Shown here: piece after piece, positions 13,535 to 26,140 of the stretch | Layout of the letters: each line of letters begins with the position of its first letter | Position numbering within the stretch: the stretch's first letter is position 1 | Source: Penelope pileata | Taxonomy: Eukaryota > Chordata > Aves > Galliformes > Cracidae | Reading direction: 5' to 3' | Length of the DNA: 64,000 nucleotides | Assembly: GCA_013396635.1 (NCBI GenBank) | Contig: WBMW01005529.1 | Coordinates: 523,290 to 587,289 of the forward strand | The notes under the pieces: generated by a model | The model's database searches: none | Told to the model about the DNA's origin: nothing | The model's input: only the letters and a program-made list of their open reading frames with translations | Program-made: the position numbers and the translations under genes

Positions 13535-14533
13535 ATATCAAATCCACCTCGTGACTGGAGACAAGTGATGTTCCCCAGGGGTTGCTACTGGGGCCCATCC
13601 TGTTTAATATCTTTGTTGATTAGGATGAGGGAATTGAGTGCACTCTCAGTAAGTTTGTGAGTGACACCAAGTTGGGGTGAAGTGTTGATCTGCCTGAGAG
13701 TGGGAAGGTCCTACAGAGGGATTTGGACAGGCTGGATTGCTGGGCTGAGGCCAATTGTGTGAGATTCAGCAAGACCAAGTGCTGGGTCCTGCAATTTGGT
13801 CGCAACACCCCATGCAACACTGCATGCTTGAGGCAGAGTAGCTGGAAGGCTGTGCAGAGGAAAAGGACCTGGGAGTGTGGGTCGACACTGGGCTGAACGT
13901 GAGCTGCCAGTGTGCCCAGGTGGCCAAGAAGGCATTCTGGTCTGCATCAGAAATAGTGTAGTCAGCAGGGCCAAGGGAGTAATCGTCCCCCTGTACTCAG
14001 CTCTGGTGAGGCCACGCCTCGAGTCCTGTGTTCAGTTTTGGGCCCCTCACTACAAGAAAGACACTAAGACCCTGGAGTGTGCCCAAATAAGGGCAACAAA
14101 ACCGGTGAGGGCTCTGGAGCACAAGCCTTAGGAGGAGCGGCTGAGGGAACTGGGATTGTTCAGTCTGGAGAAGAGAAGGCTCGAGGAGACCTTGTTGTAC
14201 TCTACAACTACCTGAAAAGGAGGTTGTGGTGAGGTGGGGTCAGCCTCTTCTCCCAGGTAACTAGTGATAAGACAAGAGGGAATAGCTCTAAGTTGTGTCA
14301 GGGGAAGTTCAGGTTGGGTATTGGGAAACACTTCTTCTCCGAGCGTGGTTCTGGAACAGGCTGCCCAGGGAGGTGGTGGATTCACCATCCCTGGAGGTGT
14401 TCAAGAAACATGTAGATGTGGTAGTAAGGGACATGGATTAGTGGCTTAGTGGACAATATTGGTGGTAGGTGGACGGTTGGACTAGGTCATCTTGGAGGTC
14501 TTTTCCATCCTTAATGATTCTATGATTCTTTGA
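13535..14533 (+). mobile_element. CR1 LINE, ~1 kb 5'-truncated copy (+)
   Basis: The sequence aligns colinearly with the reverse transcriptase C-terminal half. It has a decayed SGVPQG-like segment near 13565-13600, the GIECTLSKF stretch near 13630 (with FVSD in place of FADD), ALVRPRLESCVQFWAP near 14000, and the EERLRELGLF stretch near 14130. It ends with the AATGATTCTATGATTCT tail. Several frameshifts and stops break the frame. The 3' end (TTGGACTAGGTCATCTTGGAGG) differs from the tail of the 29.5 kb copy, so the two belong to different CR1 subfamilies. Confidence 0.88.
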
Positions 14534-14808
14534 ACAATGTAGGGTTAGTTTAAGACAGGAGGAACCTCCTAACATGAACTAGGAGGAACAGCATGTACTA
14601 TCACGTCAGCCAACATTATTATAAAGTAAAAATTTTGAGACTCAAAAGTGCATTTAATTTCTTAAAAAATCCAAGTTTATCAGTCTTGACAGCTTCATTT
14701 TTTAATTATTCTAACTGTTCCAGTTAGATAACTATGTATATATACATATAAATGTGTTTTGTTAGAAGACATTAAAGGTAATTTTTAGGTAATGAATATC
14801 TAAATATA

Positions 14809-15073
14809 CAAGGACTGATCTGAAGGTAATGCCTCCTATTTTATTATGTTGGCCCACGATGTCAGAGGCGAATGTTGGTGGTCTGGCAGTAGAGGTTGAA
14901 CCTTCCCTCAAACATTCTGTTCCATTTCATTCCTGTGTGACAGATGGCAGCAGAGGGGCACTCTGACATAATGGCGTGTAACACAGAAGTACGGGTGGAG
15001 CAAAGGTGTGGAACTGAACTCCTCCATGTGGAAAAAATTGACGTTCATTGACACTCACTGAACATTAGATGAG
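14809..15073 (+). mobile_element. Mariner (Galluhop/Mariner1_GG type) copy 2, 3' truncated
   Basis: The first ~265 bp of the same element as at 4493 and 36710. It begins CAAGGACTGATCTGAAGGTAA after a TA at 14807-14808, and contains the conserved GGCAGCAGAGGGGCA stretch and the transposase start (ATG at 14971). Homology stops just after the codons for the first helix of the transposase N-terminus (around 15073). The C-terminal remnant and right inverted repeat are absent, so it is a dead fragment. Confidence 0.85.
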
Positions 15074-18000
15074 TGCTTTCAGAGTATTAAAATTGGAAGA
15101 AAAACCACTTATGAGTCAGTGAGTAAATCTGAATGAATTACCTTGATCGGTTTAGTAAGCAACTAGCCTTCAGCAACATCCCCCAAATAATTAGCAGTTT
15201 GATCCTTAGTCTTTAAATTTTGCAGAGAAGGACAAATGTATCAAATCTTTCATACTGTTGGAGCAGAATTATGAAGTACATTTATGCTTTGAACTCGACT
15301 CAGAAAATGAGTTATTTAGCTCTGTACAAATAAAGCTCTATATAAATATATAAATATAAATAAAGTCATTTACCTCTAATGTTACTAACATAGATAGCTC
15401 TAGTGCTATTTCTTAGAAAGTATTAAAAATGAAAATTAAGCACTTTGAACCAGTGAGGTTATTGGTAATAATGTACTCTCTTGTGAGAATTGGGCATGAG
15501 GTGTTGATAAATGATTCATAGCTGAAAGATCAGGATGAGTCCACTGGAAAATAGTCATAATGAGGAAAAGGCTGGTGATCTGTAATCTCCCATATGTTTG
15601 CAGAAAATCATTGAGCTTGAAAAGAAGCTGAAAAGCAATTCTTGTACTGGAGGAGCCAAGAATATGGTTCTTTGCTATCAGAGTTACTCTGACAGAATTA
15701 CTCAGTGAAAGTTCATGCTGTCATGGATGGCTGTGTACTGAGTTTAAAGTAGGACTTTTCAGGTACAACTTATTCAGTAAAAGTTACTGGGTTTTCATAG
15801 ACTAAAAAGTATCTGAAGCACAGAAAAAAAAGTCCTCCCCTTTCTGGCCTAAAAGTAGCCGAATCAAATTAGAGGAAATCCTAGAAGGTAACAAAAGCAA
15901 ACAAAACAAAACAAAACAAACAACAACAACAAAAACTGATATACCACGTATCAGTTCAAATTGTGTTTAAAGTAAAAACTAAAAATTAAAAACAGTTTTC
16001 AGTGCAGCAGCCTCAATTTTAGTGCTGTGATAAGCTGTGTCCAGAAGACAGTCACTTTTGTAATCCTGTTCTCACACTTTTTCATGTAACTACATTTCTA
16101 AAGTATTTAAATAATAAAAGGAACCATCAAAACATATGGAAGAAAATTGAGTATTTGTTTTCAACCTAATTTTTCAACATTTATGCAATACACATTTTTG
16201 TTAAGCTCCAGCAGTTTTGCAAACTGCTATTGTTTTGCAAGGCTGCTCTGAAATATCTTAAACAAGCCCTTTAAACGCAGGAAATATTCATTATTAGCAA
16301 CTTGTTAAGTGGTCAGGCTAGTGAAAATACAATATATGATTGATTTGGGAGACAAGTAGTACTTAATTGAGTGGAGTTAACAAGTGGGACAAAAATTCCT
16401 ATTTAAATTCATCCCTTTGGAAATGAACTGATTGCAGCAGAAGTAGTTTTCTGATTCTGTACATTACATGAAGGAATATTAAAAGCATTTGAAGGCATAG
16501 CTGAATCATTCCACAATTCCAGCACTGAATTTAACATGACTAGAATACTTAATGCTATTTTAACATTTTGTATCATTTCCTGAGACTTGAATGGAATGTC
16601 TTTTTCCAACTTGCAGTAATGTTTATTACTCAATTTTTCAATGTATGTTAGCATAATTATAAAATCTGAGCAAAAATTGGCGTATTTTATAAAGCATCTT
16701 GTTTTATGTGCTTAGACATTTTTCTCTTCAGAAAACACTATAATGAATTATCTCCTTTAAAAACAGTGCTGCAGGGGGAGGGTTGTAGTCGCTATGTATT
16801 TTAATCATGAATCTCATACCTTTACAGCCTCCAGCTACGGGAATTCATGTTTGTCCTACCTTACAGTTGAAGGAAAGCTGTCCCTTGATAGAGGGAATGT
16901 CTGCTTGCCAGCTGTCACTGAAAGTCACTGCTTTTTTAACTCAGAGGTGCTCTTCTTGCAGCAGGCATGATTCACGGGAGTGCTCAGTAGGCATTTCAGA
17001 AGAGTTAAAATGAGGCAGCCCTGTAATTCAAAAAGTGTTTTTTGGTGGTTTTTGGTCTTTTTAACTTCTTGAAAAGCTGAGTTGAATCATATGCTGGCTA
17101 CTGAATGATGGATCTGCCTTTTGATTGAGTTCCAGGAGGGAATAATTTTTTGTTTTCCAGAAGAAAATGTCTCTATATGGGAAGTGGAAGGGAACTGGGG
17201 GTTCTAACTCATTTAACTCCTGGGTTCTTGTTTATCTGTATTGAAAAGGAGCATGAAATTTATTTGACATGTCTCTTTAACGTTGTAGGCTTCTTAGAGA
17301 GTAAAAACCCAAATTCCTTTATGTTCTGTAATTAAAAAAAAAAAAAATGCTTCTTAGGACAAAAAGAGCATTTTCCCATGTGTCTTACTCTATTCATATC
17401 CTTGTAGCAAAACTCAGATTTCAGAATGGAGCTATAAGCTTCCTAGAAGAGCTTACAAATGTTTTCGTGCCTGGTACCCATTTTTCCACTTCTGTGAATG
17501 TCCTGCACATGTACCAATCAAATATAACATCTATGATTGTTCTTCCCTATTAAGGAATGATAATTAAGTCCAAAGTATTAGTGTTTTATCTGGAATCCAA
17601 AGGAATAATTTCAAAAAAAGATCTTTTCATCTTTCCTCCTTTCCATTACTACTCCTGAATTTAAGTGTCTGATTTGGATGATTTTAATATTACATCTTTC
17701 AAACACTTCTTTCATGCCTATTGTAGTCCTATACCATACTTTCAAAGATGACTATGCTGTGCATCTTTGAATCTCAATTTTATCTCTTGTTTTCTTGTTT
17801 TTACCTCATTGACCAAAGATATCTCTTAAGCTAGTACTTACATTCTGCAGAAACAGTACTCTGTTACAGATGGAAGGAAACTTCTGGATTGTTTTCAATC
17901 TCTGCCATGGACCTAAAAGAAAGAAGCAAAGATTAGAAAATTAAGTCTTAATCTTAAAGATGAGAGTGAATGGTGTTTAGTTCTTGGTTGAGGCAGATTA

Positions 18001-18104
18001 ATCTTTTTACGGTCACTGTTTCATTCTGACTTTTCTCTGATGTGTGACTTTTATCTACAGTCTCTTGAGCGCTTCTTATACACCATTATAGTTACAGTAG
18101 AGTT
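15074..18104. other. Unremarkable intronic sequence
   Basis: AT-rich, holding only the CAAAA tract at 15891 and an A tract near 17333. Confidence 0.6.
15891..15935. repeat. (CAAAA)n / (CAA)n low-complexity tract
   Basis: About 45 bases of CAAAA and CAAA units passing into CAA units. Confidence 0.85.
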
Positions 18105-18315
18105 ACAGTGCTCTTTAATGTCTTTCTCAAAGACATAGACAGTGGGATTGAGTGCATCCTTGGCAAGTTTGCTAATAGCACCAAGCTGAGTTGATACAAT
18201 AGAAGGAAGAGATACCATCCAGAGGGACCTGGACGGGCTTGGGAAGTGGGCCCATTTGAACTTCATGAGATTCAACAAGGCCAAGTGCAAAGTGTTACAC
18301 TTGGATTGAGACAAT
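18105..18315 (+). mobile_element. CR1 LINE internal fragment (+)
   Basis: About 210 bp of CR1 ORF2 on the + strand. It corresponds to the stretch from VLFNIF to VLHLG of the better copy: GACATAGACAGTGGGATTGAGTG and GAGATTCAACAAGGCCAAGTGC are diagnostic, here split by minor changes. It lacks both ends. It stops abruptly at about 18315, where an inverted CR1 tail begins. Confidence 0.82.
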
Positions 18316-18364
18316 CATAGAATCATAGAATGACCTGGGTTCGAACGGACCTCAAGGATCATCA
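18314..18364 (-). mobile_element. CR1 LINE 3' tail (-), about 50 bp
   Basis: ATCATAGAATCATAGAATGACCTGGGTT is the reverse complement of a CR1 3' end and abuts the + strand CR1 fragment that ends at about 18315. The homology runs out after 'GGACCTCAAGGATCATC'. The + strand CR1 does not clearly resume on the far side, so this may be an extremely truncated insertion at a CR1 end or a later rearrangement. Confidence 0.75.
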
Positions 18365-21300
18365 GACATGAGTTGAATTCATTTTTTTTTTTAGTTGAAG
18401 GCACTTTCTTTGACCTTTCGCACTGATGACTAGTTAACATGGCTGGCACAAGGACAGAATAAGCCATAGTTCTGCAGTAGATTCTTCCTTCTTTCCTTCC
18501 CTTTCATATTTCCACTGTCTTACATTCCAATGTCTGTTTCTTAGAAAAATTTCCCCTCCCAGTGCTCTTCAGGACTGGTCGTTTCTGGGGTTTTCTTCCC
18601 CTCTAGATTACCAAGATAACTGAGAACTGAGAAACTCATTGCTCTCAGCTATGGATGTGGCATGACGCCACTTTTCTGCTGGAGGAAGGAATTGCAGGCG
18701 AGGTTCTTCTCAGGCTAAGGAGACTTGGAACAGGGTGTGTTGAGTTTCTGCACAGGAATAATGAATTAATCCAACTGGCACAGAACTGCTGTGTGGGAAT
18801 AGAAGAGGCACAGAAAAGATGGAATCTTTGGAGAATTTAGCTGCCTAAATCCCTAATGCAAATTTCAGAAGTGTGTATTTTAGATTGTTACTGGAACATA
18901 AAGATGAAGCACTTGAACACCAGGCGACAGCCTGTTCCGTTACAGAAATTTTAAGAACCTAAACTATATATTACTTATGAAAAAGTAAGAGTTTCTTCCT
19001 AATATGATTCTTAGATTATTTCTTCTTATTATTGTGTTTGAGTAGAACAATTTTGTGTTCTTTACATTCATGACAGTAGTTAAAACATTTTCCTGAAACT
19101 CTTCACAAGGAAAAATGTTTTAAAAAGATAAAGAAATTGATCAGGATGCAACCATCTGGCCTGGAAAATCATGACTGGCTGGTTTAAGTCTAGCAGTCAT
19201 TCAGCTTAGGATTCTGAAATGGAAATGCCAACCTGCTCTAGCTGTATGTAGATATGATGATTTAGCTATAGATTCATCCTTTTTGTGCCTTTTTCATGGC
19301 AAAGAAAATGCCTGAAGTGCTAGTGTTTTTTAAAATCTTGTTTAAAATCTTATTTTGAATATAAGCCAGCATTTACTTTGTTGTCTTAAATTACTCATAA
19401 TTGCAATACCTGTGATACTAGAAAAAAATTCCAAAACCAAATCACTGATACAAACTGACTTCATTGCAGTAAATCCCTCATGCAGAAAGTGTATTTTAGT
19501 AGTCACGGTTTTATTTATCATAAATCAAATCTTATTGATGTGAACACTATTCACATATTTCTTGTTTTTCTCAATCCATACGCAACATTTAACTATGTAT
19601 TTTCTTTGCTAAAGTATATCATAAGACCTTCTGATCAACGTGAAATCAGTGCCATAAAATGAACACGAGCAGTTACTACTCAATTCCAGATGAACATCAC
19701 TTCTCTACTATGAATATCTAGGTACAGACTGTATAATAGTGAATTTCATGGGTGTTAGCTTTGTTTAGACTTCTAGACAGAACTCTGCTACTTGTTGCAG
19801 AATTCTTCCTATTGTCTGAGTCATGTTCATCTGCCTTGGAAAATGAACTTTGCATTTAAACTGACATTTTTATATTGGTTTGTCACATAGAGCCTTGAAA
19901 ATAAATTTCTCAACAGTATAGAGATTTAAAACTGTCTTCTTTCTTGTTTCCTTAATTCAGTTATCACATAATATCTAAGAATTGTAAAACTAATTAGAAA
20001 AGACAGACAAAGGGTAGTTATGATGTTTATGGCTCGTATATAGTCAGCTGCTTATTTTTCTATGTTCTGAATGTGTAGAAAATAGCAAGACATCAACACT
20101 TGCAGTAATTTTTCTGCTACCCTAAAAAGCCTTTAGCTTTGCTTCAAAAACTGACCATAAAACCTGTTCACCTGACATGTTACAATTAGTCTTCAATGTA
20201 TACTGCAAGCTGTGGTGTAGTTTCTCTATGCCAGATATAATTGCTTAAAGCTAAATCTAATTACAAATAGAGACCCAGCTGTCTAAATAGATTTGTATGT
20301 TGGTGTTGGATAAGGTTGCCTTTCACACAAAATCCTTATGTTTTCTACGTAAAAAGGTGATGCTAAAGCTTCACATAAAGGAACAGAGCAAGTTCACACT
20401 AAATTCAGTAATTATCTCTTCAGTCATTACCGTATTCATGTTTTAATTTTTCATGTAATTTTTCAAATTAGTCTGTGGAAGTGCAGTTTTCCTGTACACT
20501 GATTTTATTTTATTTTATTGAGATAATCTCATGCTGTGTTTGGAGTATTTGCTCTGTAATTGTACACAGATGCCATGTATCTAAACAATTTTGGCGTTTG
20601 GTCACAATTCTGCTATTATGCTGGTCCTTGTCTTGTCATCTTTTCAGTTTGGCAAAACAATCCTGGATAACATCTATCTTTAAATGGTTAGCTTGACTTT
20701 CTTAGAAAACACATACTGAGTCCATGTGAACACAAAAAGAAAGCTTGTGTGTGCCATGCGGGGTAAATGGAAGACCTTTGGGAAATTTCGAAGGAGTTTT
20801 ACAAGCTCAGATGTAACTAAAAGTTCTTTAAAAGCTTGATTAGAATCAGTAAATGGATGAAAGTAAGAGATCTGGTTTACTAACTTTTATGCAAGCTTAC
20901 ATGTTTACAAACTCTAGAAAACCAGTGTAAGGGAGAAACCATATGAGTTTCAGCTAAAATTCAATTAGCCAATGCAATACAAACATGAGGGTCATCATCT
21001 CATTTGGATTATGCAAGCAAAATTATACCGTATGTGTGGAAGAGGATGGGAAAGAACATGTAAGGGGTACATGATCACAATTGTCTGAATATTGAAAAAG
21101 TTTTCTTGCATGAAAACAGTAACTCAGGCTATACTTAAAGCTAATAGACCATTTGCCTTCAGCTGCAATGTAGATCTGACTACACAGAATTAGTGCATCT
21201 CAGCACAGTGCCAGCAAGATCCCTGATAAAGAGAGAAATCAAACTTACAGAGTTGGGATTTTTTATGATCAAATGTACAATAGTACAGCTAATATAATTT

Positions 21301-22489
21301 TAAGACGTACACATACGTGATCTCAGAAGTATTACTTCATTTGCTGGTAGTCTATCAGAAAATGATTATGTTTTGAAAACATTGTGTTTCTTAAGGCTGA
21401 GGTTTGTAGAACCATTTAGGAAACTGGAAACCCATTGCATGCTTGTTTTTGTGAAAATTAGGTAACAGATGCTTCTTGGTGGCTTTGGAAAACTTAACAT
21501 CTTCCAATGACATAAAATGTTAATGATTTCTCATTTGAGGAGACAGTATCTCTATAAACAATGTAATTGATATCCCTGTATTGGCAGCACTGTTTTAAGA
21601 CAGCACAGAAAAATCCAAAGCATAGCTGCATTTTTTGTTTTGCAGAAAGCTTGTTGTGTGACATTGGAATAACCATTTAAACTATTCATTTTTGCATTTC
21701 CCTTATGAAATTGAGATAACATGTGTTTGCTTCATAAGACTTTTCAAAGATGAAAGGAAAGGTGATGTATCAAGTATAAAATAGTCTTTTTAGTTAACAT
21801 CCTCCTTTCTCTTGGTTGAGGTAATGTAAGGTTGAGAATGCAGTTTTCATTTAATGATTGTATTTTTTGTTGCACGTTTGTTTTACAGTTCCAATATTTT
21901 TGTCATTAAGTGCTTGTTTCAATGTGTAGTACCCAAGATCTATACTAAAAGAAGATGCATTTAAAAGAGAAGTGTAAATTCAGTCCATAGCTACTTAGTA
22001 CCACTATAATTTTGACTGGTGTATGAAAAAATGCCAAAGTGAGGTTTTAAAGTCATAGGGGAAGAAACAGATGTTATTAGTTATAGAAGAATAGATGTTA
22101 TTAATAGATGTTCATGGTTGTTGCCTCATAGTGAGCTGATTTAAACTAGATGTGCTATATAATCATCTGGTGGCTAATTTACTGATCATTTAATTTGTTT
22201 AGTAGCGTGTACATGCCCAGAAAAAAGTGCAAAGAAAAAAGAAGTCTTTAATAGAAGTCTATGTGCTTGATTGCTCCAAAAGAAAAAAAATATGTTACAA
22301 AAAATTAATTTGATCATATTTCAAGAGAAGATTCATCTATACTAAACCAGACAGTTGCTCAAATCAATCTTTCTTTGATTCTTTCAAGGAAAAACAAAAG
22401 CAAACAAAAAACCATAAATGTTTTAAATGATTAGATTAACATGCCCCCCCCTAAAGAAAATCATTAGCTTTTGATTCAGACAGTTAGTT
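18365..22489. other. Unremarkable intronic sequence
   Basis: No repeat family or coding signal recognised. ORFs are all under 75 codons. Confidence 0.6.
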
Positions 22490-22756
22490 CATAGAATCGT
22501 AGAATGGCTTGGGTTGAAAGGGACCTCAAGGATCATCCAGTCCCAAACCCCTTGCCACAGGCAGGGTTGCCAACCTCTTGATCTAGTACTAGATCAGGTT
22601 GCCCAGGGCCCCATCCACCCTGGCCTTGGAACACCTCAAGGGATGGGCCATCCACAACCTCTCTGGGCAGCCTATTCCAGCACCTCACCACTCTCTCAGT
22701 GAAGAACTTCCCTCTGACAGCTAATCTAAACCATCCTTCCTTCAGCTTGGTTCTGA
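22490..22756 (-). mobile_element. CR1 LINE 3' fragment (-)
   Basis: Reverse-oriented CR1. The 3' tail (CATAGAATCGTAGAATGGC) is at the left, followed by the CCATCCACCCTGGCC and CCATCCACAACCTCTCTGGG segments. The copy is 5' truncated at about 22756 within the end of ORF2. A 14-base internal duplication (CTTGATCTAGTACTAGATCAGG) distinguishes it from neighbouring copies. Confidence 0.88.
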
Positions 22757-23128
22757 TAGTGTTGTCAGAATTGACAAATGTGTTATTTCCATCTGAAAAT
22801 CTGTATAAATATACTAAAATGTACTGGAAAAAATATGAGAAGAGCTTAGGAGATAGCTTTTTTCTTCTTTTTCCCTTTTTTTTTTTCACCCTGCAAGGCA
22901 TTTTAGCCCATTTCCAAACTACAGGTAAGCATTTAACTTCTCAAGTCTTCTTTCCAGCAAACAGAAAACAAGCACAATGAGTCTACCCTTTTCTCTTTGG
23001 CCTTGCATCATATCATCTATTTCATATAACTGTCCAGATCACTTTTAAACTAGGCTTCTAGCCTCCAAACAGGTTTCTAGATTTCAGTGATTCTTCTAGA
23101 AGGTAGTCCCAAAACCTCACTATTCTGA

Positions 23129-23187
23129 TTTTATTTACTTTTTATTATTTACTATTTATTTTATTTATTTTATTCACGTTTTATTCA
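23129..23187. repeat. (TTTA)n-rich low-complexity tract
   Basis: Imperfect TTTA/TTTAT units just left of the CR1 at 23308. Confidence 0.8.
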
Positions 23188-23307
23188 TGGCAAGCACATG
23201 GCCTGTTTTTCTTAGGTGTTTTTAAGGTTGAAGAAGCATTCTCCCTTGCAGGGGCATCTAGTGAAATTCTTGCTCTTGCAATGTTTTTTTGCAAAGCGGT
23301 CTGTTTT

Positions 23308-24408
23308 CATGGAATAGTAGAATGACTTGGCTTAGAAAGAACCTTTAAAGACCATCTAGTCCACCCACCCTACCATGAGCAGGGAAACCTTCCACTAGAC
23401 CAGGCTGCCCAAAGCCTGCCCTCAGTCACCTCTAGGGTTGGGGCATCCGCAATATCTCATGGCAACCTGTTCCAGTGCTTCACCAGCCTCGTCATAAAAA
23501 ATTCCTTCTTTATATCTAATCTAAATCCAACTTCTTTTCAGTTTAAGCCCATCATTATAAGTGCTGATAAAATGTTTTTCTCCATCTTTCTTGTACGCAA
23601 GACCTTATAGCAGCCTAGCTCCCCAGGGCCTTCTCTTATCTGGTCTAAACAATTTGAGCTCTTTCTCCTTTATTCACAGGAGAGGTGTTCCAGCCCTTTG
23701 ACAGTTTTCATGGCCCTCCTCTGGGCCTACTCTGACAGCTCCATGTAACTTGTACTTGGGGATCCCAGACTTAGATGCAGCATTCCAGGTGGGGTGTCTC
23801 TAAAGGAGAATAGAGAAGGAGAATCACCTGCTGTTGATGCTCTGACCTGTTGTCTGTGCTTCTTCTGAAGCAGCCCAGGATACAACTGGCTTTCTGTGTT
23901 GCAAGCACACGTCGCCTGCTCATACCCAATTTTACATCTGCCAGTATCCCCAAGTCCTCTGCAGGGCTGCTCGCAGTCAGTTCATCACACAGTCTGTACT
24001 GATACTGGTGATTGTCCTGACCCAGGTGCAGGACCTTGCACGTGTCCTTGTTGAACTTTATTAGGTTCTCACAGACCCACCACTAAAGCCTGCCAAAGTT
24101 CTTCTCGATGGTATCCTTTCCCTCCAGACCCAATACGGACCCCTTAGGGACACCACATCTCCAGTCTCCATCTTGACTTATTACTCGTTGAATGCGTCCA
24201 TTCAGTCTGTTTCTTAGCCATCTACTAGTCCATCCATCAAATTCATCTCTCTGATCTAGAGGCAAAAATGCTGTGGGGAGCCATGTCAAAGATCTTACAG
24301 AATTCAAGGTAGATGACATCAGTAGCTTTTCTCTTGTCCACTGATGCAGGCATTCCATTCTTTCAGGCCACAAGATTGATCAGGCATGATTTGTCCTTGG
24401 GAAGATTT
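23308..24408 (-). mobile_element. CR1 LINE, ~1.1 kb 5'-truncated copy (-)
   Basis: Reverse-oriented CR1 beginning with a decayed 3' tail (CATGGAATAGTAGAATGAC) and running through the 3' UTR and ORF2 C-terminus into the RT domain. Near 24118-24135 about 100 bp of RT sequence seems to be missing relative to the 29.6-31.0 kb copy. The far end (GATTGATCAGGCATGATTTG) matches the KSCLTNLV region, after which homology stops near 24408. Many substitutions and stops mark it as older than the 29.5 kb copy. Confidence 0.87.
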
Positions 24409-24840
24409 CTCTCATCAAATTCCGAAGTTTGAAAATTAGGCACATAAGTCTTCCTAACATCCTTTGTGAATGACAAGATAAAGTGAGAAAGACCTCCAAA
24501 AGGTGATACATCCCATTTAGACACAGATGTATTAACCAGATAACATAAATGTTCATATCTTTCTATTATATAGACAGAGCCTCAGCAGCTGTGAAGGTAT
24601 CAAGTTTTTTAGATGGGTGAATCCCGTCTTACCTGCAGGATGCTGTACTTCATTCCATTACATTTTATCCCACCTTTTATTGTTTCAGTCTATTTTATTC
24701 AACTTCTTGCATTCACTTCTATCCTAGGGGTGAAATCACAAATTAAAATAGTAAACAAGATGAATGTGAATACCAATCCATGAGGAAAACTGTTGGAGTA
24801 ATCTGTTTTCAGCCCAGAGTTACCCCTTTCAGAACAGTTC

Positions 24841-25076
24841 ATTGGCATTTCCTCTGCAACTGTAACTTTAGCCAGCACCTTTGGGCTCTTTTTCTAATCT
24901 TCTTTCTCTCTGGTTTACCTAATAATCTCCATTGTGACACCTTATCAAATGTTCTGCTGAAGTTCAGATAAAATCTAATCTCCCTGCGCAGTTCTTTTGT
25001 CTGGAAAATAAGGTATTCTGTCAAAGGAAAAAATCAGGCTAGTCTGACCTTTATTAAAGCCATGTTACATTTTATT
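24841..25076 (-). mobile_element. Ancient CR1/L3-like LINE fragment (-)
   Basis: On the minus strand this stretch resembles the RT region of old CR1/L3-type elements. CTTATCAAATGTTCTGCTGAAGT fits the KAFDTV-type motif, and GTCTGACCTTTATTAAAGCCATG fits the region around HGFxxGxSC. It covers the same ORF2 region as the end of the CR1 at 23308-24408, so it is a separate, older insertion. Divergence is high and the boundaries are approximate. Confidence 0.5.
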
Positions 25077-25692
25077 CTATTGTCTCTTTACCTCTAAGCT
25101 GTTACTTGTTCTTTCCTTCACATTTTATCTTAAGCTTAACACAAAACCTGAGGTGTGAGAAATGGAAGAGTTTTGCATCATTTTTTATTCGCTGGTGTGG
25201 GCACAAATCCTATTAGGATTTCAGCTTGTGCTCTACCAAGGTAACATCTTTATTAAAGATCCTTTCTATTGTATGTTTTCAGAAAATTTGATATAAAGAA
25301 ATTCAGGTTTCTTTCAAGAACATGTTGGTCTCCTTAGCAATATTTTGCCTGAGAGGACTAATATTTTGAAATACATCTTGAGCTCTTGAAAGGTACTTGA
25401 AAGTATGTCCTCTTGGCTGAGAAGATTATTTTAGAGATGAAATGAATAGCTATGCATGTTAAATAGTAAAATCAAGTTTATATTCACGTGCACATTTTTA
25501 AGAGAGTTCATGGTTAATCAAATCTTATTTTCAGTTACTGCATTATTTCTAAGTAAAAAGACTTTGATGTTAGTGAACAAACAACTACAAAACATTTTGA
25601 CTAATATATATACATACTATTTTGAGTTATTAAAAGGTAATACTAATAGACAATTTGGAAGGGAAATGTAAGAAAATAGAGCAATGAAATTA

Positions 25693-25751
25693 ATTCATTC
25701 AGTTATAATGAATTATTATTATTCATTCGTTATGATTATAATGGAATTATT
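25693..25751. repeat. Imperfect tandem duplication, ~28 bp unit
   Basis: ATTCATTCAGTTATAATGAA (25693) recurs as ATTCATTCGTTATGATTATA (25721), with each copy running into GAATTATT. It is a local AT-rich duplication, and parts are also self-complementary. Confidence 0.6.
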
Positions 25752-26118
25752 GTCATGTAAGCTTTCCAGAAAGATGTGGAAAGGAAAAAAGACCAATTAT
25801 CTGTAGATATATGCCTCACACAGTGGTTGTGGCTGTTCCATGATAGTGTGGGGCTTTTTGCAGTCTAGATTTAGAAATGCTTTGAGAGGCCAATATGTTG
25901 ACCCACTTGCTTTACAAGGAGAAACACAATGAATTGTAATGACTTTGGACTACAGTTACTTTGTTCTTCATTTTTTTGTCTGAGCTAGTTAGACTGTGAT
26001 CCTAGCAACCTAGTTCACTAAACAAGGGAGTACAGATAGAAAGAGTATCACAATTGAATATTTTCATCTGAAATCAAAACACTTCTCTGTCAATGACACC
26101 TGGCTGCAATTTGGGGGA

Positions 26119-26140
26119 TTATTTATTTATTTATTTATTT
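26119..26140. repeat. (ATTT)n microsatellite
   Basis: Five perfect ATTT units. Confidence 0.9.
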
